Position numbers and translations under genes: made by a program. DNA of 20,488 nt from a virus. The notes beneath the pieces were generated by a model that did not search any database, was not told where the DNA came from, and was given only the letters and a program-made list of their open reading frames with translations. The DNA lies in the IMG/VR virus record IMGVR_UViG_3300024346_000654, positions 1 to 20,488 of that record. One strand, 5' to 3'. Positions 1-9,136 of the stretch are shown here, piece after piece. How positions within the stretch are numbered: the stretch's first letter is position 1; every line of letters begins with the position of its first letter.

Positions 1-1691
1 TTAATGATATGTCGACCAGGCCTTCTTCCTATGTCATTTCTAGAGTAGAATTCACCTGTGTTAGGATCAACTTCTCCAAGTGCAGCTCTAACATAGTCAG
101 GCGTGCTAGTGCTCATTACCTGCCCAGCAGCGTCTCTTTGAACTCCTCTAAAGTTGTAGATATCTTTTCTTGTTTGGTTTGGACTTGTAAGTGGTTCAAT
201 TACATAACCATGACTACCTGCTTGTTTTGTAATCTCATCAAAGTCACTTAGTCTGCTAGCATCTGTTCCCTCAACGTCAGCATCTGGATCCATAGGATTC
301 ATACTGCGAACAACTTTCATTTGCGCTGCTTTAAGTGACAGAGCTCTACTCGGAGTTCTCGCAGGATCTACATATTGAAGAAGCTTATACTGGTCATCAA
401 CCTCAACATCCTTTCCACCGAATAATGTTGATCCAAGCCTCTGTCCTTGTTTAATGCTCCTGTCAATGAGACTCATAATCTGACCATCAGAGCGAACACT
501 TTTACCAGCCTTGTCTTTGCTTTCTTTCCCAAACAAGTATTCAAGTCCACTCATTATTTCGCTGCTTTGGTCTTTGTTGATTTGCATAACTTTGCCAGTT
601 GGGCTGTACATAACAGAACCAGCTGCGTCTCTATGGTAGACCTGGCCTCCTGTGCTCTCATCAACATAGTGAGCTAGGTCTTGCACTGGAACAAGAATGC
701 TTTCTGCGTTATCAGCGTCACCTATTCTGTATTGAGCATATCTAAATTTTTTATAATTACTTGTACCAATCTTTTGATTGATTTCTACAATATTAGATCT
801 CTGAAACGTAGCATCAACACCTCTTTTCTTAATCTTCCCTTCAAAGTCTTTAACTCTCTCAAGCTCTTGAGTCGTCAAGTCTGACTGAGAGAGAAAGTTT
901 ACATTTGATAAGGTATTGTTACCTGTTCCAAACTTAAGTAAGCCTCGTGATCCAGTATCAAACATAGCTCGATTGCCATGTAGTCTTTTTGAGAAAACAT
1001 CAGACATACCTTCAACACCGCCATAAAGCATATTAAAGCTATTTAACATAGGCTTTAATCCTCTCTGGGCTGCTTTGGAATTCATTGCACCAAAAGTTGT
1101 AGATTGAACCTGCTTTAAGAGTGCATCGTAACTTCTTTGTTTTTGCGTTCCGGTAAACATACCCGAGAAACGCTTGTTAGTCATAATATCAAGTAGAGTT
1201 TGTCTTGTAGCTTCTGCCTGTTGACCAATAAAAGTTTGACCATCTGCTCCAAATGAAAACTTTTTTAAAGGTGTGCGGCCTCCAAGGATTGGGATTCCAC
1301 TAGGAAATCCACTAACCCCCGCCGGTGTACTAGTAACAAACTTACTAGCTGGGGATATACCCCCTCCTTTCATCTTTTCACCGCTAAATCTTTCTTGGTG
1401 TTTTTCGAATAAATAAGCTAATTGTTCAGAACTTAAAGCCTGATTTACTGCATAAGCAAGAGAGTCATTGCTATTTACTTTTCTATTATTATTTCTGTAT
1501 TGCTGATTCAAGACATCGAAGAATGTCCCACCTTGAAAGTCAGAAAGCGTCTCGCCCGCAAGAGGAGAGACACTGCTGCCTGTAATCATATTACGGACAG
1601 CACTCATAGTTAGGTCTTTGCCTTTTGCTTTACCAAAAGCAAGTGCTCCTAATCCTATACTTAGCAAATTAAAAATCTTATCGCTAATCAT
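1..1691 (-). CDS. Large virion-associated protein of unknown function, C-terminus cut by window edge
   Basis: The minus-strand frame opens with ATG at 1691 and stays open to base 1, giving 563 complete codons without a stop, so the gene continues past the left edge. The protein begins MISDKIFNLLSIGLGALAFG, a short hydrophobic N-terminus, and continues as a mostly polar sequence with several Gly-rich stretches, such as a KGGG segment near residue 105. I do not recognise a family. It follows the 1631-residue protein by 8 bases and is clearly co-transcribed with it, so a role in the tail, as an internal virion protein or at the baseplate is inferred from position only. No good Shine-Dalgarno site precedes the ATG. 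The nearby sequence is GTAAGTT, which also precedes the 1631-residue gene. Composition is low in GC, like the neighbouring distal tail genes. The coding call is sure; the function is unknown. Confidence 0.85.
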   Translation of the reverse strand, partial: MISDKIFNLLSIGLGALAFGKAKGKDLTMSAVRNMITGSSVSPLAGETLSDFQGGTFFDVLNQQYRNNNRKVNSNDSLAYAVNQALSSEQLAYLFEKHQERFSGEKMKGGGISPASKFVTSTPAGVSGFPSGIPILGGRTPLKKFSFGADGQTFIGQQAEATRQTLLDIMTNKRFSGMFTGTQKQRSYDALLKQVQSTTFGAMNSKAAQRGLKPMLNSFNMLYGGVEGMSDVFSKRLHGNRAMFDTGSRGLLKFGTGNNTLSNVNFLSQSDLTTQELERVKDFEGKIKKRGVDATFQRSNIVEINQKIGTSNYKKFRYAQYRIGDADNAESILVPVQDLAHYVDESTGGQVYHRDAAGSVMYSPTGKVMQINKDQSSEIMSGLEYLFGKESKDKAGKSVRSDGQIMSLIDRSIKQGQRLGSTLFGGKDVEVDDQYKLLQYVDPARTPSRALSLKAAQMKVVRSMNPMDPDADVEGTDASRLSDFDEITKQAGSHGYVIEPLTSPNQTRKDIYNFRGVQRDAAGQVMSTSTPDYVRAALGEVDPNTGEFYSRNDIGRRPGRHII

Positions 1692-1699
1692 ATTTAAAC

Positions 1700-4600
1700 T
1701 TACATAAACGGATTAAGAGTATTGTACTCGTTAAATGTTAAGCTGACAAAGTCTTGGTTTCTATTAGGTCCTTGGATATTATAACTATTTACACCGTATG
1801 AGCTATATATCTTTGCCGCATTAGCTATTCCATTTAAACCATTTCTAGCGCTTAGGTTATTTAAATCTTGCATTGCCTTTTCATCTATGTATGGCTTTCT
1901 TGGCATATATGATGCACGACTTGGATAAATACCAAAGTCATGGTAATTCATACCTTCGCTTTCAATGTACTTTAACTTAACATCCTCTAAGTCTACCGCA
2001 GGATTAAATCCAATCCAGTCAACAGCTGGCATAGATCTATGATTAAAGAACTGAGATACTTCTTGTAGTTTTGCACTATCTACCATCTGAGGATCAGAAA
2101 CATCAAATCCTTCTTTCTGCTTTTTCACAATAAGATCTGCTGCATAATCCATACCATAGGTAGACATAGGAGCTGATCCAGATGCGCGGTTAATTGCTTC
2201 AAGGTCTTGGTTTAGGTAGAAACCTTCCATTAGTCTTGACTTATAATCCGGCAAAGCATCAATAATGTCCTGTTGCCTACCAGGATTCATTTCTCTAGCA
2301 AATCCAGCAGCAAACATAGACTCTCTGCCACCTAGAACATTCCCTAGTCTTTCTTCCGAAACATATCCTGTTCCTCCTACATAGGTATCTTGTGCAATAT
2401 TTTGATACTGATTGGCTAACTGTTCATTGCCTTGCATCCCTGCTGCTTGTGACAGTCCTGAGTACTTAACATATTTGAGTTTATCAAAATACTCTTCTGT
2501 GTCTCTTTTTTCTCTTAGACCAGGAGATTCAAAGTCAAACCCTAACCAATTATGTAATGCTGATTTAATAGCAGGCGCTATCCATCCTGCAACAGGACTA
2601 TCCCATCCTTTCATTTCTGTTCCGTAAAGTTCTCTTGATTCATATTCTTCAAGAGCATCTCGAAATGGTAATAGCTTGTTAACAGGAGACATACCAAACA
2701 TACCAATATGTTCTATTGGCTGTGCAACCCTATTTGCAATATGGGTTGTAGCTTCCCATGCTCTACCAAACATCTTACCAATAGGATTAGTCATTGCATA
2801 ATCCGCAATAGGCGAATCATCCTTTGCAAATCTACCTTCTTCTCTTATGTCCTTGTTTACATTAAAGCCATTATTGCTAACAGCACCCATAACTACGCCC
2901 CTCTCGTCAACGGCCTGACCAATACTTGCGGCAACATCAACAGTAACGCCTTGTCCTACTTGAATCTTGCTAGAGAAAGCTTTCTCGTTTCTAGTCTTAA
3001 GCTTTGCTGCTTGTTTGATTGATAAGTTAAAATCACTAATTAGAGCATCTGAATCATTTGATATTCCTGCTATGCCAAATCGACCACCATAGCCAGACAC
3101 AGTAAAGCTCATAGTAGATGCATCAACTGATGTAACATTACCACTAATAGTATCGTAAGTGCTTGGTTTGAATTGGTAAGAGTTAATGCCCTTATCACTT
3201 GCCTTATTTGCTACATTTTGTTTATGTCTGTAAAGGAATTTTTGTTCCTCTGGTGTCATTTCGCCTGCAGATCTCATAAGTTCTGCTTGGCGCAAATAAC
3301 CTTTATATTGCGGAGACTGAGGAGCAACGTCTCCTAAGATATTCATTTTATGTAGTAAAGGATAATCTTCTGGGTTTACACCTTTTAATTCTGTATGCAA
3401 GGCAACATATCCTTTGCCCGGCATTCTGTACTCACCTTCCCCATACCTAGTATTAGTGTATTGGTTTCCATACTGGAAGCTATCTGGCATCCAACTAGGC
3501 ATAGCATTTTTAATTGGATTGTATTGCTTTAAGTCATCCTTATGAAGGAATCGACGTATAGGTTCAGACACAAAGGGAACACCCAAGAATGAACCACCAC
3601 CTTGTAGATCATAGAATCTACTAGCCATATCCATGTTACGAGAGAAGGACTCTAACTCCTGTCTTTGGTCAGCAATGCCTGGTGTCCCTGTAAGATAGTT
3701 CTTTGCAGTTTTTGCATAGAAACCCACAAGGCCACCTAAAGAAGTTGTCTGTTCCCAAAAGTCTCCTAGTACTCTACCTGGAGAGTAAGGAGAATAAGGT
3801 GCAGGCATTCCTAGTCCGCCAATACTTAAATCTGGAATCTCGTCAAGTCCAGTAGATCTTTCTACAAACTTTACATTACCCTCAGAGTCTGAACGAGCCC
3901 ATTCTCCGACATGCATTAGTCTTGGCTTCTTGATAAGGTCAGCAATTGGCTGGATAAGTGGATATATAAAAGGAACTTGATCAAAAGCAGCCCCAGTAAT
4001 AGGAGCGGGTCTAGTCCAATAGTTTTCCTTTTCAAGTTTATAAGTAAAGTTTTTAAGTACCATTTCCGTTAATGGACCATGTCCGCCTGAAGCGCCCGCC
4101 TGTGCAGCTCCAGAACTTAAACGCGCAGTCAGACTAGGACGGTAATAAAGTATATCAGTTCCTTCATATCCTGTCTGACCCATTTCCCATTTCTGACCAC
4201 GCCGAACTGCCTCTAGTCTTTTGCCTTGATTTAGCTCTCTAAGCTCAGAGGGACGCTCAAGGGTACCCATACTCCCCGTCCCTACGAACCATGCCGCAGC
4301 AGCCACCGTAGAGGCATACAGAATGCTTCTAGTTCTAGGTGCAACGCGGATAGCTTCTCTTAGTCTTCCAAGTGCATTCTTTTCACTTGCAAAGATTTTG
4401 CTTTTTGCCTCTGCGTATGTATGATCAGTTACGTGTTCAGCTATCTCGTCGAAGTTAGAAACATCTGCAACCTTGCCTATTGGATTGTTTAATAGTCCGT
4501 ATTCTCCTTCCCTTTCAAGGGAAGAAATATAAGAATTCATATTCTGTTCTACAATCTCACTCTGCCTGTTAGACAGTCCTCCAGTATTGCCTCTTATTTT

Positions 4601-6595
4601 CTTTATAGTAGAATCTAAAGTTCTTCTCGCTCTTATTTTCTCTTTGTCAGAAAGCTTAGGATAAGCATCTTCATGAGCTTTAGTCGCCCTAAGAACTTTG
4701 CCAGCTTGTTCTCTTACTTCATTTCCCATTTCTGCAAGAGTAATGCTTTCTCTGTCTCTGAATTTAGCTCTTAAGAATTTTGCTCTTTCTTGTTGTTCAA
4801 CAATAACATCCTTAGATAGTCCTCCAATTTTAATATTGTCAGAGATTCTAATACCTCTAGTAGCAGCAACATAGCTAGCTCCAGCTAAGAATCCTACACC
4901 CAATGACGATATAACTCCAGTAGACCCAGGCATCATCTCTTCAACATTGCGTCGCCAGGCATTCACAGGTAGAACTTCTCCTACGTAACTTCTAATTTCA
5001 CTGCCTCTTGCTACAAGATTAGCAACTCCTGGTATTGGCCCAGCTGCAAACGGCCCAACCCCAGCCATACCTAGAACACCTAAGGCTGCACCCATTCCTG
5101 CGCCAACTAGTGTTCTTCTTTGTGAGTTATCCGTGACTTGCATTGCCATCTTTTTAAAGACAGGCGCAAATCCTAAATCATCAGATAGAACTTCTGGAAT
5201 TTTCTTTCCTAGATAAGCACCTAGTACAGTTAACCCAACTGTTTGTAGTCCACCTGATACTCCAGCAGTAACAGGATCTCCATTCATCATGTTCCAGCCA
5301 AGTTGATTAACTGTAGCTAAAGTAAAAGCAACCTTAGCAGCCATTCCTGCATATCTAACAAGCATCGCTGCTCCATGACCATGATCTATTCTTGGAGCAA
5401 GATTATTCTTAGACAAGAAATTGTAAATCTTTTGCTTTGGAGCTGGAGATATATACTCAAAGAAATCACCTACCTGATTATATAGTTCTGAGAATAGTCT
5501 TGAAGTTCTTTGTAACGCCATAGAACCATAAGCCTCAGTAAGCAAAGCTGTAGTCGCATATCGCTTTAAATTAGTTCCTTTAAAAAGACCAAGGTCAGCA
5601 AGCGAAGTTCCTTTTCCATTATTACCAGGTAAGAATCTAGCTCTAGTCAAATTTTGCATTCGGCCTATCATGCGAGTCAGCTCTGGATCTATATTCTTTT
5701 CAGCTAAAAGAACAAAACCTTCTTTGCCACCAATGCCTTCTGCAAAGGTTGCTCCTGTCTTTTTATTTTTAAGACCAAGTGAAGGTTCGATTACTCCAAG
5801 TAAAGCTTCAGTAAATAGTCCCTTGTCTACAAGTCTTGCTGCTTTTTTATTCAATCTTTTCTTAGGCCCTGCTGCTGCTACTACCTCTCCATACATATTC
5901 AATCTACCAGCAAACACATCTCCTTCTTCAAATATTAGATAGTCCAATAGTTCTAATTTCTTTCTATTCATATTCAATTGTTTAGAATATAAATCTAACG
6001 TCCTAGATCTATTAGTTGCACCTAGTGCATTCATACTTACGTTAAGTACTGTCTTCCCCTTTCTTTTTGTAGTATAGGATAAGACATCACTCATATAAGT
6101 AGCTTTTGCAAATAACTTAACAACGTTATCAAATATAGGCAGATTCAAACCGCTTTGTTCTACTTTCTTAATGCCAGCATACCAAAAACTTTGCGGGTCG
6201 TCAGATGAAGTAATATTCATTAACTCTTGGCTTGCTCTGAAAGTAACAGCTCTTAGAGTCTTCATGGCTTCTTTACCAGTCTTTAGGTTAAAGACATCGC
6301 TTACTTTATTTACATGGCTAAAGCTTCCACCTAATTGCCAAGACTGGAACTTGGTGCTCTTTGAGAGTTCACCTGCTCCACGTATTGCACTTGGTCCCAT
6401 AAAGAAAACAAGACCACCGGCTGCGCTTTTCATTGCAAGATCTAATGCCTGATCAGCAAGAGTAATTTCTTGGCCAGCGTTTCCTGAGCCTTCTGCCCAT
6501 GTTTGCTTATCTTCAGAATACTGTGACCTTTCCACGGATTGGCTAAGATCATGGTATTGAGCAAGTTGTTCTGCAATTACATTAGGTAGAGCCAT
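1700..6595 (-). CDS. Very large virion protein, probable tape measure or internal tail protein (1631 aa)
   Basis: It is the longest gene in the window and lies directly after two tail-assembly-chaperone-like genes, the position normally held by the tape measure protein, which sets tail length and fills the tube. Hydrophobic, Gly/Ala-rich stretches occur near residues 407-466, 495-530, 560-580 and 754-777. A charged helical region spans about 600-750. Residues about 1020-1130 form a Pro/Tyr/Gly-rich block containing LHKMNILGDVAP. Residues about 1148-1256 resemble a staphylococcal-nuclease OB fold lacking its catalytic residues (separate entry). It lacks the long uninterrupted coiled coil of many tape measures, so an internal or ejected virion protein remains possible. 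An in-frame stop lies two codons upstream of the ATG, which limits the 5' end. The Shine-Dalgarno site is weak. Many Arg codons are AGA/AGG and local GC is very low: a hand count at 5941-6000 gives 14 of 60. The coding call is sure; the tape-measure role is inferred from gene order. Confidence 0.9.
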   Translation of the reverse strand: MALPNVIAEQLAQYHDLSQSVERSQYSEDKQTWAEGSGNAGQEITLADQALDLAMKSAAGGLVFFMGPSAIRGAGELSKSTKFQSWQLGGSFSHVNKVSDVFNLKTGKEAMKTLRAVTFRASQELMNITSSDDPQSFWYAGIKKVEQSGLNLPIFDNVVKLFAKATYMSDVLSYTTKRKGKTVLNVSMNALGATNRSRTLDLYSKQLNMNRKKLELLDYLIFEEGDVFAGRLNMYGEVVAAAGPKKRLNKKAARLVDKGLFTEALLGVIEPSLGLKNKKTGATFAEGIGGKEGFVLLAEKNIDPELTRMIGRMQNLTRARFLPGNNGKGTSLADLGLFKGTNLKRYATTALLTEAYGSMALQRTSRLFSELYNQVGDFFEYISPAPKQKIYNFLSKNNLAPRIDHGHGAAMLVRYAGMAAKVAFTLATVNQLGWNMMNGDPVTAGVSGGLQTVGLTVLGAYLGKKIPEVLSDDLGFAPVFKKMAMQVTDNSQRRTLVGAGMGAALGVLGMAGVGPFAAGPIPGVANLVARGSEIRSYVGEVLPVNAWRRNVEEMMPGSTGVISSLGVGFLAGASYVAATRGIRISDNIKIGGLSKDVIVEQQERAKFLRAKFRDRESITLAEMGNEVREQAGKVLRATKAHEDAYPKLSDKEKIRARRTLDSTIKKIRGNTGGLSNRQSEIVEQNMNSYISSLEREGEYGLLNNPIGKVADVSNFDEIAEHVTDHTYAEAKSKIFASEKNALGRLREAIRVAPRTRSILYASTVAAAAWFVGTGSMGTLERPSELRELNQGKRLEAVRRGQKWEMGQTGYEGTDILYYRPSLTARLSSGAAQAGASGGHGPLTEMVLKNFTYKLEKENYWTRPAPITGAAFDQVPFIYPLIQPIADLIKKPRLMHVGEWARSDSEGNVKFVERSTGLDEIPDLSIGGLGMPAPYSPYSPGRVLGDFWEQTTSLGGLVGFYAKTAKNYLTGTPGIADQRQELESFSRNMDMASRFYDLQGGGSFLGVPFVSEPIRRFLHKDDLKQYNPIKNAMPSWMPDSFQYGNQYTNTRYGEGEYRMPGKGYVALHTELKGVNPEDYPLLHKMNILGDVAPQSPQYKGYLRQAELMRSAGEMTPEEQKFLYRHKQNVANKASDKGINSYQFKPSTYDTISGNVTSVDASTMSFTVSGYGGRFGIAGISNDSDALISDFNLSIKQAAKLKTRNEKAFSSKIQVGQGVTVDVAASIGQAVDERGVVMGAVSNNGFNVNKDIREEGRFAKDDSPIADYAMTNPIGKMFGRAWEATTHIANRVAQPIEHIGMFGMSPVNKLLPFRDALEEYESRELYGTEMKGWDSPVAGWIAPAIKSALHNWLGFDFESPGLREKRDTEEYFDKLKYVKYSGLSQAAGMQGNEQLANQYQNIAQDTYVGGTGYVSEERLGNVLGGRESMFAAGFAREMNPGRQQDIIDALPDYKSRLMEGFYLNQDLEAINRASGSAPMSTYGMDYAADLIVKKQKEGFDVSDPQMVDSAKLQEVSQFFNHRSMPAVDWIGFNPAVDLEDVKLKYIESEGMNYHDFGIYPSRASYMPRKPYIDEKAMQDLNNLSARNGLNGIANAAKIYSSYGVNSYNIQGPNRNQDFVSLTFNEYNTLNPFM
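2828..3154 (-). other. Degenerate staphylococcal-nuclease-like (SNase, OB-fold) domain within the 1631-aa protein
   Basis: This segment encodes residues about 1148-1256 of the 1631-residue protein. The order of motifs follows S. aureus nuclease as I recall its sequence: a strand and turn ISGNVTSVDASTMSFTV, then RFGIAGIS where nucleases have a (V/F)RLxGIDxPE motif, then a helix, then IQVGQGVTVDV, then an 18-residue block (DERGVVMGAVSNNGFNVN) that aligns without gaps to the DKYGR...GKMVN block, then a helix ending REEGRFA like LVRQGLA. At the catalytic positions D21, R35, D40 and R87 the aligned residues are Ser, Gly, Ser and Val. It is therefore probably a non-catalytic binding or structural OB fold. 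The alignment was done by eye. Confidence 0.55.
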
Positions 6596-6642
6596 ATTAA
6601 CTTACTATAAAAGAGTATATTCTTATTTTCTCCTAAACCTTC

Positions 6643-7701
6643 TTATTCGGGTTTAGTTTTAAACCTCTTTTTGAAATTTGGCTTTTGTTTTGGCATCTTA
6701 GCAGCTTCATCTCGGGCTCTTTCTTGTTTCTGGACAATCAATTCATAACCTGCTGGCATTAGTCCCATTTCCATTTGCATCGCTAATGCTTCAGCATCTG
6801 TCATGGTTGCCCCAGTAAAGTCTGAACTTTCAAATCCTCCAAGTCGATTTTCTCTGTTAATTCTAATACCTGGAACACTAACAGCAACACCATTTGAAAT
6901 TGCTACAGCATCTTTCGGTGGGATGTATTCAGTTCTACCTATCTTCTCTTCAACTTTCTTCTTGATCTCCTCTTCTTGCTTTGGCTTATTTTGCTGCTCT
7001 CTTCGGACGTCTTCTTCTTTCCTAAGTTTTGCTTCTTGTTTTTCTTGTTGCTCTCTTGCTTTCAATAGTTCCTTCAAGAAACTACCTTCTTCGGAATCTG
7101 GAGAAACATTAGTCTTTACGGGTTGCTTAGGCTCAGTCTTTTCTTCTGCAGCTTGATCTTCTGGATTATAAATTTCTAGAGGTTGTTTGAGCATTCCGTT
7201 CTCTAGCAGATATCTTTCAGCACTAGCAAATAGACTTGATATCTTGTCAAAGGATAACTTATCTAACATCTCAAATGTATAAGCTTTAAACACTAGACAT
7301 ATAACAGTATACATCTGGTATTCAACATTTGTTCTAGCAATGCTTCTGTACATATTTAACCTGAATGTGAATGCTGGGATATCAATCCTGCCATTCCTAT
7401 CCGGTATTATTCCAGAATCACTAACATACATAATAAGATCAGAAATAGTATCTATCACACCTGCGGGCAATAGATCTATTTCCGTATCACTCCAACCTGG
7501 ATCCCTAACCGTATAGTCCCTAAAGATTTTCATCTTTAGATCCCATGGAGGAATACTTTGAGCCCGTTCCGCAAAACGAATTCTCTTATATTCTCCCCAT
7601 GGGATACGAGTATAGAATACAGTCAACTTACTAGATAAGTTGTAAGGAATATCTATAACATATAAGGGAATATCTTTATGTTCAAAGATATCAATTTCCA
7701 T
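6643..7701 (-). CDS. Second tail-assembly-chaperone-like protein with charged C-terminal extension (352 aa)
   Basis: Residues about 22-98 follow the pattern of the preceding chaperone gene: a beta strand and LTVFYTRIPWGEYKRIR, a helical middle, then DLLPAGVIDTISDLIMYVSDSG, which matches that protein's DLPAGLPDLLVNMISRLSAF. Residues about 107-170 are helical with a FxAYTFExLDKLSF segment. Residues about 180-260 are rich in Lys, Glu and Gln and probably form a coiled coil or disordered arm. The C-terminus is strongly basic (KKRFKTK). It lies between the chaperone and the putative tape measure gene, where phages usually encode a longer chaperone form that binds the tape measure. Here it is a separate ATG-started gene rather than a frameshift product, because a stop (TAA) lies two codons upstream of the ATG in its own frame. 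A baseplate-hub assembly role is an alternative. The ATG is preceded by AAGAT, a poor ribosome-binding site. Confidence 0.85.
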   Translation of the reverse strand: MEIDIFEHKDIPLYVIDIPYNLSSKLTVFYTRIPWGEYKRIRFAERAQSIPPWDLKMKIFRDYTVRDPGWSDTEIDLLPAGVIDTISDLIMYVSDSGIIPDRNGRIDIPAFTFRLNMYRSIARTNVEYQMYTVICLVFKAYTFEMLDKLSFDKISSLFASAERYLLENGMLKQPLEIYNPEDQAAEEKTEPKQPVKTNVSPDSEEGSFLKELLKAREQQEKQEAKLRKEEDVRREQQNKPKQEEEIKKKVEEKIGRTEYIPPKDAVAISNGVAVSVPGIRINRENRLGGFESSDFTGATMTDAEALAMQMEMGLMPAGYELIVQKQERARDEAAKMPKQKPNFKKRFKTKPE

Positions 7702-7718
7702 TTTTTATCTTATTATGT

Positions 7719-8237
7719 TTAGAGCTCTTTGCTTAGCGAGAATGCAAGTTCGACTGGAATGAATGCACTAAGTCGGCTAATCATGTTAACAAGTAGGTCA
7801 GGAAGACCTGCAGGCAAATCAGAAATAGCTTCCTCTGAGAGCATTGGAAATACGCAACCAGCTTCAAGAAGTTCTCTGTTAAGCTTTTCTGCATCTTGTC
7901 CGGCAATCTCACGAATCATTTTCATCTCACGAACTCTTAATGGTCTGACAACAAACCACTTACCATCTTCATGAGGATAGACAATTACAGTACCATGTCG
8001 TTCTTTCATCTTCACAAGATAGGACTTGGAGCAGCCAAGCTTTTCAAGAGAGCTGTAAAGCAACTCTTTCTCATCCATTTCTTCGGCCTCTGGGCCATCA
8101 TCAGGAAGATCAGTCTCTCCAACAACAGAAGCAATAGTTTCAGCTTCTTTGGTTTCCTTTTCCTTTCTGGCCTTCTCTAGCTTTGCAGCTAACTTGATAT
8201 CTGACTCATCTTCTAGTTTATTGTCTAAATCTACCAT
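7719..8237 (-). CDS. Probable tail assembly chaperone (172 aa)
   Basis: The first 60 residues are acidic and charged with alternating Lys and Glu, probably a helix or disordered arm. Residues about 82-160 show the usual chaperone-like core: GTVIVYPHEDGKWFVVRPL strands, REMKMIREIA helix, then CVFPMLSEEAISDLPAGLP and a final helix LLVNMISRLSAF. In tailed phages such proteins lie between the tube and tape measure genes and hold the tape measure during tube polymerisation; they are usually absent from the virion. The location here, after three tube-like genes and before the very large gene, fits this well. A TAGGAGT ribosome-binding site precedes the ATG. I found no slippery heptamer at the 3' end, and the downstream chaperone-like gene has its own start. 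Family assignment rests on pattern and gene order, not on a search. Confidence 0.85.
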   Translation of the reverse strand: MVDLDNKLEDESDIKLAAKLEKARKEKETKEAETIASVVGETDLPDDGPEAEEMDEKELLYSSLEKLGCSKSYLVKMKERHGTVIVYPHEDGKWFVVRPLRVREMKMIREIAGQDAEKLNRELLEAGCVFPMLSEEAISDLPAGLPDLLVNMISRLSAFIPVELAFSLSKEL

Positions 8238-8251
8238 AAAAACTCCTACTG

Positions 8252-9136
8252 TTAATTTTGCTTTTCTTCTTTAATATCAGGTCTAATTAATGTATATTTG
8301 TCTCTGGCTATAAACTTATAGACCTCCATCACAGGTTGATCATCCGCCATTACCTGTTGGCTTTCGCCTATAAAATGAACACTTTTCAATACAGTTGAAA
8401 AGGAGTTACTATAGTCTAGGATACCAGTTTGTTCGTTATTAAATTTAGGATCACCATATGTAATTACAATGTCTATACCTGGCCATGTTGCTGCGCTTGA
8501 ATTATTGGAAAACTGATCTGGTCTTTTATAGAGAGAATCTTCGGCCCCAAGATCAACAAAGTGTTGAATGTTTCTTGGATCAGTTACTGACCCTGGAGCA
8601 TAGCCAAACTTACCATTGCTTTTAGTAAGATCAATTCCATTTAATTGGTTTTCTCTTGGAGAAAATGCAGAGCGATAATCTTGTAGCTTTGAAGGACTAT
8701 TGAATAAATCATTTAACAACTCATCATAGTTCTTGTCTTGCCTGGCCGCGCCACCCACTGTAGTTCCAGTTACTATTTCTCTTATAGTATTTTCCGCGTC
8801 CACCTGACCAGTCTCGTCACTCTGAATAAATGCGTTTCTGTCAATTACTCCAGTAACTCGATCTTTTTTATAATTGGTAATTAGATTCGGGAAATTGTAG
8901 TAATCTCTCATAATCTTAGAAAGATAATTTGCATGTTGATAAGTTAAATACAACTGACCTATTACAATAACCTGTCCAGTTGAAATAGCGTCAAATAGCA
9001 TACTATTGTATCCATAAATAGGTCTCTTGTTTTGAGAAAGATCATATGAGATACCAAAAGCATTCCCAATCAATGTCTCCCCTATAGTAAGAGAGATATT
9101 AGATCCAGTATATATACTTGCGACTTGTCTTCCCAT
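8252..9136 (-). CDS. Third tube-fold paralogue, probable tail tube-like or baseplate hub/initiator protein (294 aa)
   Basis: The N-terminal block TGSNISLTIGETLIGNAFGIS, followed by a KRPIYGYNS turn and GQVIVIGQLYLTYQHANYL, lines up with the tail tube protein's SGADIKAVF...VGNLMAVSYAIQ, KAPIYVLGE and KRGIAGSLIF blocks. The C-terminal block WPGIDIVITYGD, then VHFIGESQQVMADDQPVMEVYKFIARD, matches PPFDITVAACNE, then IHGCELMNEGWGM and YLARAV. A middle segment of about 120 residues (roughly 90-210), polar and Asn/Asp-rich, is absent from the tube protein. A tube-like fold with an insertion, placed last of the three paralogues and next to the chaperone, fits a baseplate hub or tube-initiation protein. 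This is an inference. A GGAGA ribosome-binding site lies just upstream of the ATG. The 46-base gap before it holds a TATACT hexamer of doubtful meaning. Confidence 0.85.
   Translation of the reverse strand: MGRQVASIYTGSNISLTIGETLIGNAFGISYDLSQNKRPIYGYNSMLFDAISTGQVIVIGQLYLTYQHANYLSKIMRDYYNFPNLITNYKKDRVTGVIDRNAFIQSDETGQVDAENTIREIVTGTTVGGAARQDKNYDELLNDLFNSPSKLQDYRSAFSPRENQLNGIDLTKSNGKFGYAPGSVTDPRNIQHFVDLGAEDSLYKRPDQFSNNSSAATWPGIDIVITYGDPKFNNEQTGILDYSNSFSTVLKSVHFIGESQQVMADDQPVMEVYKFIARDKYTLIRPDIKEEKQN

Noticed and set aside
447-884. Plus-strand open frames near the left edge
   Set aside because: They lie opposite a continuous 563-codon minus-strand frame and have shadow-type composition.
7702-7725. 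Programmed frameshift joining the two chaperone-like genes
   Set aside because: A TAA lies two codons upstream of the second ATG in its own frame and past the first gene's stop, so no shift before that stop could give a fusion. No slippery heptamer was seen.
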